From contig ONJB01000015.1 of NCBI GenBank assembly GCA_900318015.1, positions 33,661 through 97,660 of the forward strand: a DNA stretch of 64,000 nucleotides, in the 5' to 3' direction. The DNA comes from an uncultured Bacteroidales bacterium. Its GTDB lineage: Bacteria; Bacteroidota; Bacteroidia; Bacteroidales; UBA932. This document shows positions 8,983-18,015 of the stretch, piece after piece; the first letter of the stretch is position 1; each line of letters begins with the position of its first letter. The notes beneath the pieces are model-generated. The model made no database searches. It saw only the letters and a list, made by a program, of their open reading frames with translations, and was not told the DNA's origin. Position numbers and translations under genes: made by a program.

Positions 8983-9948
8983 GGCGGTCAGTTCTTTTGG
9001 AGAGAGCCTGTCGAAACAGTTTTCGACGGGCTCTTTGCATAAGACCGCCTCGATGGCTTCCCGCGTGAAGCGGCAGCCTTGCAAGGCTTCAGCGATGCGG
9101 TCCGCTGGAATGTTTCCCAGGAAATCGCCGCTGAAGCGGAGGCCGTCGATGCAGCCCGCCTTGAGGGAAAAGGAGGCTTCGACGCGGCCGCAGGCGAATT
9201 TCCTTCCGACACGGAAGGCTGCAACGGGGGAGTGTCCGTAGACCCATTCCCAAGTGCGGTATTTTGCGGTGGCATCGGCCTCGATTTGCGCGATTTGCGC
9301 TTCCGTCAGGCGGATCTCTCCGTCATCCCCTGCCAGAAGGGCCTGTAAAGCCGCCTGGAATGCATGAATGTCCTCGAACTGGGGAAGATACTCCTTGAGG
9401 TTTGCGACGCGGCTGCGGACCGAAGAAATGCCTGCGGCGGACAGTTTGCTACCGGGGGTGGCCAGCACCTGCGTGAGCGTGTCGATGTCGACATCGTACA
9501 TCAGCGTGCCGTGGATCATCAGCCGGTCCTTGGAGACGCGCTTGGCATAGCCGGAGCATTTGCGTCCGTCCACGAGGATGTCGTTCCGACCGCTGACTTC
9601 CGCAGGTACGCCCAAGGCGCGCAGAGCCCGGGCCATCGTCTCCACATAGGCGGGGTAGTCCGTCTCCAGGTCCCGGATGCGTCCGGTGATGGTGTAGTTG
9701 AGATTCTGGAGATCATGATAGACGGCGCCGCCGCCCGTCACGCGCCGGGCCAGGACAATGCCCTTTTCCCGCAGGTAGGGGAGATTGACCTCGGCGTACG
9801 CGCTTTGGTTCAGGCCAATAATGACGGACGGCCGGTTCTGCCACAGGTAGAAAACCGGCTCGTCCGCCTTGAGTTGTTCCAGGCAGAACTCGTCGAACGC
9901 CATGTTGAAGTGCGGGTCCGTCGAGTAATTCTGGACGATGTATTTCAT
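8965..9948 (-). CDS. lplA: Lipoate--protein ligase
   Basis: 327 residues, matching LplA along its length: FYLWQNRPSVIIGLNQ near the start and RRVTGGGAVYHDLQNLNYT (residues about 69-87), the lipoyl-AMP binding loop. LplA activates free lipoate with ATP and attaches it to a lysine of E2 or GcvH domains. It starts three bases after the stop of the decarboxylase beta-subunit gene and is therefore almost certainly co-transcribed with the biotin-dependent decarboxylase. No lipoyl-domain protein is in the window, so the operon link is unexplained; LplA and biotin ligase are structurally related, and a role on the biotin carrier is conceivable but purely speculative. Confidence 0.85.
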   Translation of the reverse strand: MKYIVQNYSTDPHFNMAFDEFCLEQLKADEPVFYLWQNRPSVIIGLNQSAYAEVNLPYLREKGIVLARRVTGGGAVYHDLQNLNYTITGRIRDLETDYPAYVETMARALRALGVPAEVSGRNDILVDGRKCSGYAKRVSKDRLMIHGTLMYDVDIDTLTQVLATPGSKLSAAGISSVRSRVANLKEYLPQFEDIHAFQAALQALLAGDDGEIRLTEAQIAQIEADATAKYRTWEWVYGHSPVAAFRVGRKFACGRVEASFSLKAGCIDGLRFSGDFLGNIPADRIAEALQGCRFTREAIEAVLCKEPVENCFDRLSPKELTALLLDA

Positions 9949-9951
9949 CTG

Positions 9952-11097
9952 TTATCCGAGGAAGGCCAGGAGGATACCGGCCGCCACGGCGGAACCGATC
10001 ACGCCGGCCACGTTCGGGCCCATGGCGTGCATCAGCAGGTGGTTCTTCGGGTCGATCTCGCGGCCCACGACCTCGGACACACGGGCGCTGTCCGGCACGG
10101 CGGACACACCTGCGTTGCCGATGAGCGGGTTGATCTTCTTCGCCGGGTTCTTGATGAAGATGTTCATGATCTTCACGAAGCACACACCGCAAGTGGTGGC
10201 GATGACGAAGGAGAGGAGACCCAGACCGAAGATGAGGATGGACTTGGCGCTCAGGAACTTGTCGGCCTGCGTGGAAGCGCCCACGGTGAGACCGATCAGC
10301 ATGGTCACGACATCGATCATCGGGCCGGCGGCGGTGTTCGCCAGACGGCGGGTCACGCCGCTTTCCTTCAGGAGGTTACCGAAGAACAGCATGCCCAGCA
10401 GCGGGAGACCGGACGGGACGATGAACGCGGTGGTGAGGAAGCCCACGATCGGGAAGATGATCTTCTCTTTCTGGGAAACGGAACGCGGGGCGGGCATCCG
10501 GATGAGGCGCTCCTTCTTGGTGGTCAGCAGGAGCATGATCGGCTTCTGGATCACCGGGACGAGGGCCATGTAGGAATAGGCCGACACGGCGATGGCGCCC
10601 ATCAGGTCCGGGGCCAGCTTGGAGGACAGGAAGATGGCGGTCGGACCGTCCGCGCCGCCGATGATGCCGATGGCGCCGGCCTCGTTCGGGGCGAACCCGA
10701 ACGCCAGGGCCAGGAGGTAGGCGCCGAAGATACCCATCTGCGCGGCGGCACCGATGAGGATGAGCCGCGGCTGGGAGATCAGCGCCGAGAAGTCGGTCAT
10801 CGCGCCGATGCCGAGGAAGATCAGCGGCGGATACCAGCCCTGCCGCACACCCTGGTACAGGATGTTCAGGACCGATCCGTCCTCATAGATACCGATGTTC
10901 AGCCCCGGGAACATGGGGATGTTGCCGACGATCATGCCGAAGCCGATCGGAATCAGCAGCATCGGTTCCCACTCCTTCACGATGGCGAGCGTGATGAAGA
11001 CCAGTCCGATGACGATCATCGCCACGTTCTGCCACGCGCAGTTGGCAAAACCGGTATATTCCCAGAACTGGGAGAGGGATTGGAAGATGTGCTCCAT
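9952..11097 (-). CDS. mmdB: Sodium-translocating methylmalonyl-CoA/oxaloacetate decarboxylase, beta subunit
   Basis: 381 residues, highly hydrophobic, with the conserved helices of the OadB/MmdB/GcdB family, including the segments IGGADGPTAIFLSSKLAPDL and NAGVSAVPDSARVSEVVGRE that contain the aspartate and serine residues of the sodium channel. The subunit decarboxylates carboxybiotin on the carrier protein and couples this to outward Na+ transport across the inner membrane. I chose the ATG at 11097 (MEHIFQSLSQFWEY), seven bases after the carrier gene, rather than an upstream TTG. It belongs to the operon mmdA-oadG-like-mmdC-mmdB-lplA. Confidence 0.92.
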   Translation of the reverse strand: MEHIFQSLSQFWEYTGFANCAWQNVAMIVIGLVFITLAIVKEWEPMLLIPIGFGMIVGNIPMFPGLNIGIYEDGSVLNILYQGVRQGWYPPLIFLGIGAMTDFSALISQPRLILIGAAAQMGIFGAYLLALAFGFAPNEAGAIGIIGGADGPTAIFLSSKLAPDLMGAIAVSAYSYMALVPVIQKPIMLLLTTKKERLIRMPAPRSVSQKEKIIFPIVGFLTTAFIVPSGLPLLGMLFFGNLLKESGVTRRLANTAAGPMIDVVTMLIGLTVGASTQADKFLSAKSILIFGLGLLSFVIATTCGVCFVKIMNIFIKNPAKKINPLIGNAGVSAVPDSARVSEVVGREIDPKNHLLMHAMGPNVAGVIGSAVAAGILLAFLG

Positions 11098-11104
11098 ACG
11101 GGAA

Positions 11105-11530
11105 CTAGGCAATCGTTACGATCGGGTCGCCTTCCTGGAGGGTGTCTCCCTTATGCACGAGGATCTCCGTGACGGTGCCGTCCTTGGGGGCGGGGATCTC
11201 GTTCTCCATCTTCATGGCCTCGAGGATCACGAGCTTCTGGCCCTGCTTGACCTGCTGGCCTTCCTTGACGGAGATTTCGATGATGACGCCCGGAAGCGGG
11301 GAAGGAACCTTCTCGCCGGCGCCGGCGGGCTTCGCCGCGGGAGCGGCGGCTGCGGGCGCAGCCTGGGCCGGGGCGGCCGCCGGCTGGGGAGCCGGAGCGG
11401 CGACCGGCGCGTTCTCGGACTCCACCTCGTAGGTGGCGCCGTTCACGGTCACATCGAACAATTTGCCTTCCTTGGGATTGACGGTCACGTTATACTCCTT
11501 GCCGCCGATCTTGAACTTGTACTCTTTCAT
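11105..11530 (-). CDS. mmdC: Biotin carboxyl carrier subunit of the decarboxylase
   Basis: 141 residues. A short N-terminal domain (YKFKIGGKEYNVTVNPKEG) is joined by a flexible Ala/Pro-rich linker (residues about 42-72) to a C-terminal biotinyl domain containing EAMKMENEI, whose central lysine is the biotin attachment site. It shuttles the carboxyl group from the alpha subunit to the membrane beta subunit. The linker length and position between the OadG-like and beta-subunit genes are typical of the propionate-forming methylmalonyl-CoA decarboxylase of Bacteroidales. Confidence 0.92.
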   Translation of the reverse strand: MKEYKFKIGGKEYNVTVNPKEGKLFDVTVNGATYEVESENAPVAAPAPQPAAAPAQAAPAAAAPAAKPAGAGEKVPSPLPGVIIEISVKEGQQVKQGQKLVILEAMKMENEIPAPKDGTVTEILVHKGDTLQEGDPIVTIA

Positions 11531-11545
11531 ATCGCTGTATTTGTT

Positions 11546-12511
11546 TTATCTGGGTAATTTTCTGAAAATCTGCTTCTTGTCGTTCCAGGCGGAACCTTCC
11601 TTGGGACGCATCGTCAAGACGAAGGACTCGTTGTCGTGCACGGCGTCGGAGAAGTAAAGGTGCATGGCCATCGCGATGGCGGCATAGTCGTCGCCGCCCT
11701 GTTCCATGTCCATGGCAAGGGCGATGACGGCCGCGATCTCGTCGGTCGGAGCGCCGGCGGGCACTTCGGCCAGGCCGGCCTTCTTGCCTTTCTTTTCCTT
11801 CTTGGGTTTCGGAGGCTGGTTCTTCGCGGCGGCGGCCTTCTTGGCCGGGCGGTCGAAGAAGAGCCAGAACAGGAACCACAGGATGGCGAGGGCGCTGAAC
11901 ACGACCGTGACCGCGACGAGGGAGAGGATGCCGCCGTGCGGGTCCTTCTCCTTCATGGCTTCGGCCTTGGAGGCGGCGTTCAGGTCGCCGTTGAAGATGC
12001 CCGGGGAAGGAACCGTCGGGGTCGGGACGGGCTCGAATTCCCGCTGGCGCAGGTCGTGGGCCTCTTTCCGCATGGACATGCCGACCGGGATGTTGGCCGG
12101 GATGATCAAGGAGTCGATGACGGTGCGGCCGTCATTGGAGACAAGATAGACGGTGCTGCCCGGGCGGACCTTGAAACTGGTATAGAAGGTGCCGTCGTCG
12201 CCGTTGCCGCTGGCATAGAACAGCGTGGTCTGGCGCGGGCCGATCTTGGTACGGAGGTCACCCTTGGGGATGATGCTCTTCTTGAGATTGGAGCGGTCGT
12301 CCGTCAGGAAGCACCCGGCGATGTTGACCGTCCCCTGGGAGGTGTTGAAGATCTCGATCCAGCCTCCCTGCCTTCCGTAGTCGTCCACGATGCCGGTGGA
12401 GTCCGGAACGGCCAGGGCCTCGGCGATGATGAGGTCGATGACGTTCTGGGCGCGGAGGCTCGTGAAACTGACCGCGAGAAGGGCCAGGATGAGGAGAATG
12501 CGTTTTCTCAT
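11546..12511 (-). CDS. OadG-like decarboxylase subunit with extracytoplasmic lamin-tail domain
   Basis: 321 residues. A signal/anchor segment ([21 protein letters not shown]) is followed by a beta-sandwich that looks like a lamin-tail (LTD) domain ([34 protein letters not shown]), then a transmembrane helix (about residues 199-221, [20 protein letters not shown]) and a Lys/Ala/Pro-rich cytoplasmic tail. The helix plus tail is the OadG-type anchor that holds the decarboxylase complex on the membrane. Its stop overlaps nothing downstream, while its start overlaps the mmdA stop by four bases, so translation is probably coupled. The large extracytoplasmic domain is absent from proteobacterial OadG. 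Function of that domain unknown. Confidence 0.8.
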   Translation of the reverse strand: MRKRILLILALLAVSFTSLRAQNVIDLIIAEALAVPDSTGIVDDYGRQGGWIEIFNTSQGTVNIAGCFLTDDRSNLKKSIIPKGDLRTKIGPRQTTLFYASGNGDDGTFYTSFKVRPGSTVYLVSNDGRTVIDSLIIPANIPVGMSMRKEAHDLRQREFEPVPTPTVPSPGIFNGDLNAASKAEAMKEKDPHGGILSLVAVTVVFSALAILWFLFWLFFDRPAKKAAAAKNQPPKPKKEKKGKKAGLAEVPAGAPTDEIAAVIALAMDMEQGGDDYAAIAMAMHLYFSDAVHDNESFVLTMRPKEGSAWNDKKQIFRKLPR

Positions 12512-14043
12512 AACGGAAGGTTGTCGTGTTTCTTGGCAGGGACTTCCTGCTGCTTGTTCGCGAGCTGCTCGAGGGCGCGGATCACGCGGAAGCGGGTGTT
12601 CCGGGGCTCGATGATGTCGTCGATGTAGCCCTTCTGCGCGGCCTGGTAAGGGTTGGAGAAGAGTTCCTCGTATTCTTTCTTCTTCTCGTCGAAGATCTTC
12701 TGGGCGTTCTCGGGATCGTCCTTCATGTCCTTCGCGTAGAGGACGTTCACGGCGCCGTCGGCGCCCATGACGGCGATGTTGGCCGTCGGCCAGGCGTAGT
12801 TCACGTCGCCGCGGAGCTGCTTGCAGCTCATCACGATGTGCGCGCCGCCGTAGCCCTTGCGGAGGGTGACCGTCACCTTCGGGACGGTAGCCTCGCCATA
12901 GGCGTAGAGGAGCTTCGCACCGTTGGTGATGATGGCACCGTACTCCTGCTGCGTACCCGGCAGGAAGCCCGGGACGTCCACCAGGGTGACGAGCGGAATG
13001 TTGAAGGCGTCGCAGAAGCGGACGAAGCGCGCGGCCTTGCGGGACGCGTTGATGTCCAGCACGCCGGCCAGCACATCGGGCTGGTTCGCGACGATACCGA
13101 CGCTGCGGCCGTTCATGTGCGCGAAGCCCACGATGATGTTCTTGGCGAAATCCTTGTGGACCTCGAAGAAACGGTTGTCGTCCACGATGCTGCGGATGAC
13201 GCCGTACATGTCGTAGGCCTTGTTCGGATTGTCAGGGATGATGTCGTTCAGGGCGTCGTCCGTGCGGCTCACCGGGTCGTTCGTGGCGGCCACGGGGGCT
13301 TCCTCCCGGTTGTTCTGCGGCAGGAAGGAAAGGAGTTCCTTGATGGTGGCGATGCCTTCTTCCTCGCTGGCGGCGGCGAAATGCGCGACACCGCTCTTGG
13401 AGGCATGGACGGATGCGCCGCCCAGGGACTCGTGGTCCACGTCCTCGCCGGTGACGCTCTTGACGACCGCCGGTCCGGTGAGATACATGTAAGAGGTATT
13501 CTTGACCATCAGGGTGAAGTCCGTGAGGGCGGGGGAGTACACCGCGCCGCCGGCGCAGGGACCGAAGATGCCGCTGATCTGCGGCACCACGCCCGAAGCG
13601 AGGATGTTGCGCTCGAAGATCTCGCCGAAGCCGGCGAGGGCGTCGATGCCTTCCTGGATGCGGGCGCCGCCGGAATCATTCAGGCCGATGACGGGGGCGC
13701 CGGCGCGGACCGCCAGGTCCATCACCTTGCAGATCTTCTCGGACATGGTCTTGGAGAGGGATCCCCCGGCCACCGTGAAGTCCTGGGCGAACACGTACAC
13801 CAGGCGGCCGTCCACCGTGCCGCAGCCGGTCACTACGCCGTCGCCGTCGAAGTGCTGCTGGTCCATGCCGAAGTTCGTGCAGCGATGCTGGACGAACATA
13901 TCGTACTCCTCGAAGCTGCCTTCGTCGAGAAGGAGCGCAATCCGCTCGCGGGCGGTCAGCTTGCCCTTGGCATGCTGGGCCTCGATGCGTGCCTTCGCCC
14001 GCCGCTCGACCAGCTTCTGGATGTTGTCTGTCTGAATGCTCAT
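12508..14043 (-). CDS. mmdA: Methylmalonyl-CoA decarboxylase alpha subunit / acyl-CoA carboxyltransferase
   Basis: 511 residues with the two crotonase-like halves of the acyl-CoA carboxyltransferase family: [19 protein letters not shown] at the N terminus, the first oxyanion glycine segment near [19 protein letters not shown], and the second near [20 protein letters not shown]. It transfers the carboxyl group of methylmalonyl-CoA (or oxaloacetate) to biotin. With the carrier, beta and OadG-like genes behind it, the set forms a Na+ pump; in Bacteroidales this is the last energy-conserving step of succinate-to-propionate conversion. Methylmalonyl-CoA as substrate is inferred from that context. 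The ATG at 14043 starts the usual N terminus ([17 protein letters not shown]); a GTG further upstream lies in the promoter region. Confidence 0.9.
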   Translation of the reverse strand: MSIQTDNIQKLVERRAKARIEAQHAKGKLTARERIALLLDEGSFEEYDMFVQHRCTNFGMDQQHFDGDGVVTGCGTVDGRLVYVFAQDFTVAGGSLSKTMSEKICKVMDLAVRAGAPVIGLNDSGGARIQEGIDALAGFGEIFERNILASGVVPQISGIFGPCAGGAVYSPALTDFTLMVKNTSYMYLTGPAVVKSVTGEDVDHESLGGASVHASKSGVAHFAAASEEEGIATIKELLSFLPQNNREEAPVAATNDPVSRTDDALNDIIPDNPNKAYDMYGVIRSIVDDNRFFEVHKDFAKNIIVGFAHMNGRSVGIVANQPDVLAGVLDINASRKAARFVRFCDAFNIPLVTLVDVPGFLPGTQQEYGAIITNGAKLLYAYGEATVPKVTVTLRKGYGGAHIVMSCKQLRGDVNYAWPTANIAVMGADGAVNVLYAKDMKDDPENAQKIFDEKKKEYEELFSNPYQAAQKGYIDDIIEPRNTRFRVIRALEQLANKQQEVPAKKHDNLPL

Positions 14044-14065
14044 GGTAGAATGGTTAAAAATCACA

Positions 14066-14097
14066 CAAAGATAGTGATTCTTCAGCGAAAGGACAAA
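14066..14097 (-). promoter_or_regulatory. Promoter of the methylmalonyl-CoA decarboxylase operon
   Basis: Read on the minus strand, TTTG (14094-14097), a 20-base spacer and TATCTTTG (14066-14073) form a complete Bacteroidetes consensus promoter. The expected start of transcription leaves a leader of roughly 17 bases before mmdA. Confidence 0.75.
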
Positions 14098-14136
14098 AAA
14101 AAATCGCCGGAGCGACAGGGGCTCCGGCGACTTTTT
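14095..14136. terminator. Bidirectional intrinsic terminator downstream of yebC
   Basis: A perfect 10-bp stem (14104-14113 with 14121-14130, TCGCCGGAGC/GCTCCGGCGA) with a seven-base loop is flanked by a run of nine A on one side and five T on the other. On the minus strand it would end the TPR-yebC transcript just before the mmd promoter, whose upstream box lies in the A-run. Confidence 0.85.
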
Positions 14137-14150
14137 CCGAGGCTGAAAGA

Positions 14151-14909
14151 TTACTCTTCAGCAGGCTTCATGGTGGTGTACACATTGGTAACGTCTTCGT
14201 CGTCCTCCAGGAGGCCGGTGAGCTTCTCGAGGGTGGCGCGCTGGTCGTCCGTGACCTCCTTGAGCTCCACGTTCGGGATCTGCTCGAAACCGCCGGAAGC
14301 GAGTTCGTAGCCGTTCTCCTCGATGTACTTCTGGATCTGGCCGTAGGAAGTGTAGTCGCCGTAGATGACGATCTCGCTGGTCACGTTCTCGTCCTCGTCC
14401 TCGATTTCCTGGCGGAAAACCTCGTCGGCGCCGAAGTCGATCAGTTCGAGCTCCAGCTCGTCCAGGTCGATGGGCTTCGCGGGATCCTCCTTGATGCGGA
14501 AGACGCACTTGTGGTCGAACATGAAGGCGACGCTGCCGCTGGTCTGCAGGGAACCGCCGCACTTGGTGAAGTAGCTGCGGACATTCGCGACGGTGCGGGT
14601 GTTGTTGTCGGTCGCGGCCTCCACGAGGTAGGCGATGCCGAACGGGCCGAAGCCTTCGTAGATGATCTCCTTGAAGTCACCGGACTTGGCCTCGGTGGCT
14701 TTCTTGATAGCGCGCTCGATGTTCTCCTTGGGCATCTGCTCGGACTTCGCCTCGGCGATGAGGGCGCGGAGGCGGGGGTTGCCCGTCACCTCGGCGCCGC
14801 CCTGCTTGACGGCGATGGTGATTTCCTTGCCCAGCTTGGTGAAGGTCTTGGCCATGTGGCCCCAGCGCTTCATCTTGCGCTCCTTGCGGAATTCAAACGC
14901 TCTTCCCAT
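14151..14909 (-). CDS. yebC: YebC/PmpR family protein
   Basis: 252 residues, colinear with the YebC/PmpR (TACO1) family from [20 protein letters not shown] through [19 protein letters not shown] to the C-terminal [11 protein letters not shown] segment. Family members have been described as transcriptional regulators and, more recently, as translation factors that relieve ribosome stalling; which applies here cannot be told. It begins two bases after the TPR gene and the two share a transcript ending at the terminator that follows. Confidence 0.93.
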   Translation of the reverse strand: MGRAFEFRKERKMKRWGHMAKTFTKLGKEITIAVKQGGAEVTGNPRLRALIAEAKSEQMPKENIERAIKKATEAKSGDFKEIIYEGFGPFGIAYLVEAATDNNTRTVANVRSYFTKCGGSLQTSGSVAFMFDHKCVFRIKEDPAKPIDLDELELELIDFGADEVFRQEIEDEDENVTSEIVIYGDYTSYGQIQKYIEENGYELASGGFEQIPNVELKEVTDDQRATLEKLTGLLEDDEDVTNVYTTMKPAEE

Positions 14910-14911
14910 GA

Positions 14912-15583
14912 CTAGAATTCGATGCGGGTGATGTACTTGTCGATATCGGCGGCTTCGACAGCCTGCGGGTACTGGTCCTTGATCTTCTTGTAGCAGGCGA
15001 GGGCCTTGTCCTTGTCCCCGAGTTCCTCGGCGACCTGGCCGGCCTTCAGGAGGTAACCGGCGGCGAACAGGTTGTCCGCGGTCGCGGCGGCCTTCTCATA
15101 GGCGGCGAGGGCATTCTTGTAGTCCTCGAGACCCACATAGGCGTCACCGATGCCGGCCTGGGCGCGGGAGAGGAGGATCTTGTCCTCACCGGCGTACTTC
15201 TTGAAATACTTGACGGCCTTCTCGAAGTCGCCCAGCTGGAGGGCGCTGCCACCGGCATAGAGGTACACGGCTTCGCCGGCTTTCTTGCCATAGGTGCTGA
15301 TGATCTCTTCGAAGCCCATGTTGTTGTCGTCACCGTTCAGGGCGAGTTCGAAGTCGCCGGCGGCGAACTTCTGCTCGGCCTTGAACATTTCCTTCTGGGC
15401 CTCCGCCTTCTTGGGCTGGTAGATGAAACGGTTGTAAGCGAGGATCGCGAGGGCGATCACGAGGACGGCTGCCACGCAGCCATAGATGAGTTTGGCGTTC
15501 TTCTGGAAGAACAGCTCGGTCTTGGAAACGGCTTCAGCGGTCTTCTGCTGACGGAGTTCCTGCTCGGTAGGTTTGTTTGCCAT
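14912..15583 (-). CDS. Membrane-anchored tetratricopeptide repeat protein
   Basis: 223 residues. A hydrophilic N terminus is followed by one transmembrane helix (about 35-52, IYGCVAAVLVIALAILAYNRF) and then TPR-like helical pairs (AVYLYAGGSALQLGDFEKAVKYFKKY; IGDAYVGLEDYKNALAAYEKA; KAGQVAEELGDKDKALACYKKI). The topology resembles YfgM-type periplasmic chaperone adaptors: cytoplasmic N terminus, TPRs outside. A similar gene lies near recF in other Bacteroidetes as far as I recall. Function not assigned. A TATTTTTG box on the minus strand (15641-15648) is the likely promoter. Confidence 0.78.
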   Translation of the reverse strand: MANKPTEQELRQQKTAEAVSKTELFFQKNAKLIYGCVAAVLVIALAILAYNRFIYQPKKAEAQKEMFKAEQKFAAGDFELALNGDDNNMGFEEIISTYGKKAGEAVYLYAGGSALQLGDFEKAVKYFKKYAGEDKILLSRAQAGIGDAYVGLEDYKNALAAYEKAAATADNLFAAGYLLKAGQVAEELGDKDKALACYKKIKDQYPQAVEAADIDKYITRIEF

Positions 15584-15640
15584 ATCTTTTCGTTTGTTAT
15601 TAAATCAATGTAACTGCCCCCTATGGGCACATTCAGCCTG

Positions 15641-15668
15641 CAAAAATAGTAAAAAAATGTTATATTTG
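15641..15668. promoter_or_regulatory. Divergent -7 boxes for the TPR gene (-) and recF (+)
   Basis: TATTTTTG on the minus strand (15641-15648) and TATATTTG on the plus strand (15661-15668) lie 12 bases apart between the TPR gene and recF. Neither has a perfect TTTG upstream element, so these are assigned from the -7 match and position. Confidence 0.5.
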
Positions 15669-15687
15669 CAATCAAGAACGCATTGCC

Positions 15688-16785
15688 ATGCCTACGCTCA
15701 AGAAAATCGTCGTCCAGGATTTCCGGAACATCGCCTTCCAGGAGCTGTCGTTCTCGCCGAATGTGAACTGCATCAGCGGGAACAACGGCGAGGGAAAGAC
15801 GAACCTCCTGGATGCGATCTACTACCTGTCCATGACCAAGAGCGCCTTTCCCGCCCCCGACCGCTATAACTGGCGGTTCGGCACGGAAGGCTTCACCATC
15901 GGCGGTACATACCTGATGGACAACGGGCTGGAATCACGTTTTTCCATCCGCGTGGGGGAAGGGGAGAAGAAACTGGTCCGGGACGAAAAACCCTGCACCC
16001 GTATCTCCGAGCACATCGGTGTCCTGCCGGTCGTGATGGTCTCTCCCGGCGACATCGCCCTTGTAAGCGAGTCCGGCGAGGAGCGTCGCCGGTTCGTCAA
16101 CGGCGTCCTCTCGCAGATGGACCGCAGCTATCTCGCGGCTGTCCAGACGTATAACCGCCTCCTGGCGCAGCGCAACAAGATGCTCAAGGACGGTAACGTG
16201 GACTGGGAACTGATGGACGTGTTCGACGCCCGGATGGCGGCCGCCGCGCAGCCCGCCTTCGAGGCCCGGAAACGTTTCTCGGAGGAGCTCCGTCCTGTCG
16301 TCCAGTCCTATTATAAACTCATCTCCGGAGGCAGCGAAGAAGTCTCCGTCGAATACCGGTCGGATCTTGCCAAGGCTCCGCTCGAGGAACTCCTCCGGGC
16401 CGGCCGCGAGCGGGACCAGGTTCTCCGGTTCACCGGCTCCGGCATCCAGCGGGATGATTTCCTTTTCACCCTGGACGGCCATCCCATCCGTCGCTGCGGC
16501 TCCCAGGGGCAGCAGAAGTCCTTCCTCGTCTCGCTCAAGTTCGCCCAGTATGAAATCATGCGGGAAGGCTATGGATATGCACCGATCCTGCTGCTGGACG
16601 ATGTCTTCGACAAACTGGACATGACTCGGATCGGCAACCTCATCGGGATGGTCGCCGGCAGCGGGTTCGGCCAGATCTTCATCACCGACTGCAACAAGGT
16701 CCGCCTGTCCGGCATCGTGGACCGCATCACCGACGACCGCGCCTATTTCGATACGGCGGCCGGCGTCTTCACGAAAGTGGAGTAA
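15688..16785 (+). CDS. recF: DNA replication and repair protein RecF
   Basis: 365 residues. Walker A is SGNNGEGKTNLLDAIYYL (residues about 31-48); the ABC signature/Walker B region is RCGSQGQQKSFLVSLKFAQ followed by APILLLDDVFDKLD. RecF is an SMC-like ATPase that binds gapped DNA and loads RecA with RecO and RecR. The stop and the ATG of the next gene overlap in TAATG, so the DUF721 protein is translationally coupled, a pairing seen in other Bacteroidetes. Confidence 0.95.
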   Translation: MPTLKKIVVQDFRNIAFQELSFSPNVNCISGNNGEGKTNLLDAIYYLSMTKSAFPAPDRYNWRFGTEGFTIGGTYLMDNGLESRFSIRVGEGEKKLVRDEKPCTRISEHIGVLPVVMVSPGDIALVSESGEERRRFVNGVLSQMDRSYLAAVQTYNRLLAQRNKMLKDGNVDWELMDVFDARMAAAAQPAFEARKRFSEELRPVVQSYYKLISGGSEEVSVEYRSDLAKAPLEELLRAGRERDQVLRFTGSGIQRDDFLFTLDGHPIRRCGSQGQQKSFLVSLKFAQYEIMREGYGYAPILLLDDVFDKLDMTRIGNLIGMVAGSGFGQIFITDCNKVRLSGIVDRITDDRAYFDTAAGVFTKVE

Positions 16786-17132
16786 TGGCCGAGCACAAGA
16801 AACGCAACTACTTCATCCGCCGGAAAGAGGCGCTGACCATGGAGGAAGTGATCGAGGAGTACATCAAGTCCGCGAAACTGGCCTCCGGACTCAATACGCA
16901 GCGTATTTTTGCCGCCTGGGACGCGTGCTCCGGCGCCGGTCCATTTACCTTGAAACGCTATTTCCGGAGCGGCACCCTCTATATCACCCTCAATTCCTCC
17001 GTCATCCGGAACCAACTCTCCTTCCAGAAAACGGAGCTTATCGAAAAGATGAACGCCACGCTGGCTGGGGACCGGCTCTTCACTGCCGACAACCGGACGG
17101 TCGGCTACATCCAGGAACTGGTGCTCAAATGA
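16785..17132 (+). CDS. DUF721 (DciA-like) protein
   Basis: 115 residues of the DUF721 family: TMEEVIEEYIKSAKLASGLNTQRIFAAWD at the start of the domain and GTLYITLNSSVIRNQLSFQK in the beta-strand half. DciA proteins load the replicative helicase in bacteria that lack DnaC/DnaI. Coupling to recF by a one-base stop/start overlap fits a replication role, which is inferred from the family rather than shown here. Confidence 0.85.
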   Translation: MAEHKKRNYFIRRKEALTMEEVIEEYIKSAKLASGLNTQRIFAAWDACSGAGPFTLKRYFRSGTLYITLNSSVIRNQLSFQKTELIEKMNATLAGDRLFTADNRTVGYIQELVLK

Positions 17133-17145
17133 AAAAGCCGTGATC

Positions 17146-18015
17146 CTACGGAATCACGACTTTGTAGGTCTTGTTGCCCTTGTTTGTCAGTTTTTCGTCC
17201 CGGAGCCAGAGATTGGCTTCCTTCAGCCGCGCATAGGTGGTTCCGTGCTCGAGGGCGAAGTCCACGAGGCTGGGGACGGGATAGTTCACGGTCAGGACAT
17301 CTTTCGGCTCGATGTACGGATAGCGTTCGGCCATCGGTACATTGAAACCGAAGGAAGCTGGATTCTCGAAGAACATCTTCACGGCCAGGAGGCGGAACAT
17401 ATAACGGGCCGTCTCCTCGGGCAGCCACAGTTCCAGGGCCGAGGTCTGCTTCTGAGCCTCCCGGCGCTTGGAAATCCCGCCCTGGCCGGCGTTGTAGCTG
17501 GCCGCGACAGTCATCCAGTCCCCGTATTTCCGGTAGGCGTCCTTGAGGAACTTGCAGGCCGCGACGGTTTCCTTCTCGATGTTGTAGCGCTCGTCCACCT
17601 CCGGGGACACCTCCAGCCCGTAGGTCTGGGCCGTGGCCTTGGTGAACTGCCAAAGGCCGGCCGCGCCTGCCACGGACAGGGCTTTCGGATCCAGGCTGCT
17701 CTCGATGGCCATGAGGTATTTCAGGTCCTCCGGGACGCCCTGCTGCCGCAGGATTGGGACGATCTGCGCGAAATACCGGCGCGAACGCTTGAGCATCAGC
17801 GTCGTATTCGTGTGCATGTACGTAAATGAAATGAGCTCCCGGTCCATGCGCTCATAGAAGTCGGTGCGGTCGAAGCGGATGGTGTCGCCGGCGAAGGCGA
17901 CGTATTCCGGGACGGCCGGCGCCTGGGGGTGGAGGATCTGCGTCCAGGCCGGCTGGGCGTGGAGGACGGGCGCGGTGGCAAGCGCCAGGAGGAGGGGGAG
18001 GAGAATTCTTCTCAT
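17146..18015 (-). CDS. Lytic transglycosylase (SLT domain, MltD-like)
   Basis: 289 residues with a signal peptide (MRRILLPLLLALATAPVLHA). The SLT domain spans about residues 90-220: IESSLDPKALSVAGAAGLWQF contains the catalytic glutamate, Glu105, and AASYNAGQGGI is the second conserved motif. It cleaves peptidoglycan glycan strands to 1,6-anhydro products in the periplasm. The C-terminal segment resembles MltD between its catalytic and LysM domains, but no LysM repeat follows, so the protein is shorter than MltD. Its start overlaps the stop of the AMP-dependent ligase gene by four bases. A short inverted repeat (CGTGAT/ATCACG, 17139-17158) with an A-run lies at its 3' end and may terminate it. 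Confidence 0.85.
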   Translation of the reverse strand: MRRILLPLLLALATAPVLHAQPAWTQILHPQAPAVPEYVAFAGDTIRFDRTDFYERMDRELISFTYMHTNTTLMLKRSRRYFAQIVPILRQQGVPEDLKYLMAIESSLDPKALSVAGAAGLWQFTKATAQTYGLEVSPEVDERYNIEKETVAACKFLKDAYRKYGDWMTVAASYNAGQGGISKRREAQKQTSALELWLPEETARYMFRLLAVKMFFENPASFGFNVPMAERYPYIEPKDVLTVNYPVPSLVDFALEHGTTYARLKEANLWLRDEKLTNKGNKTYKVVIP

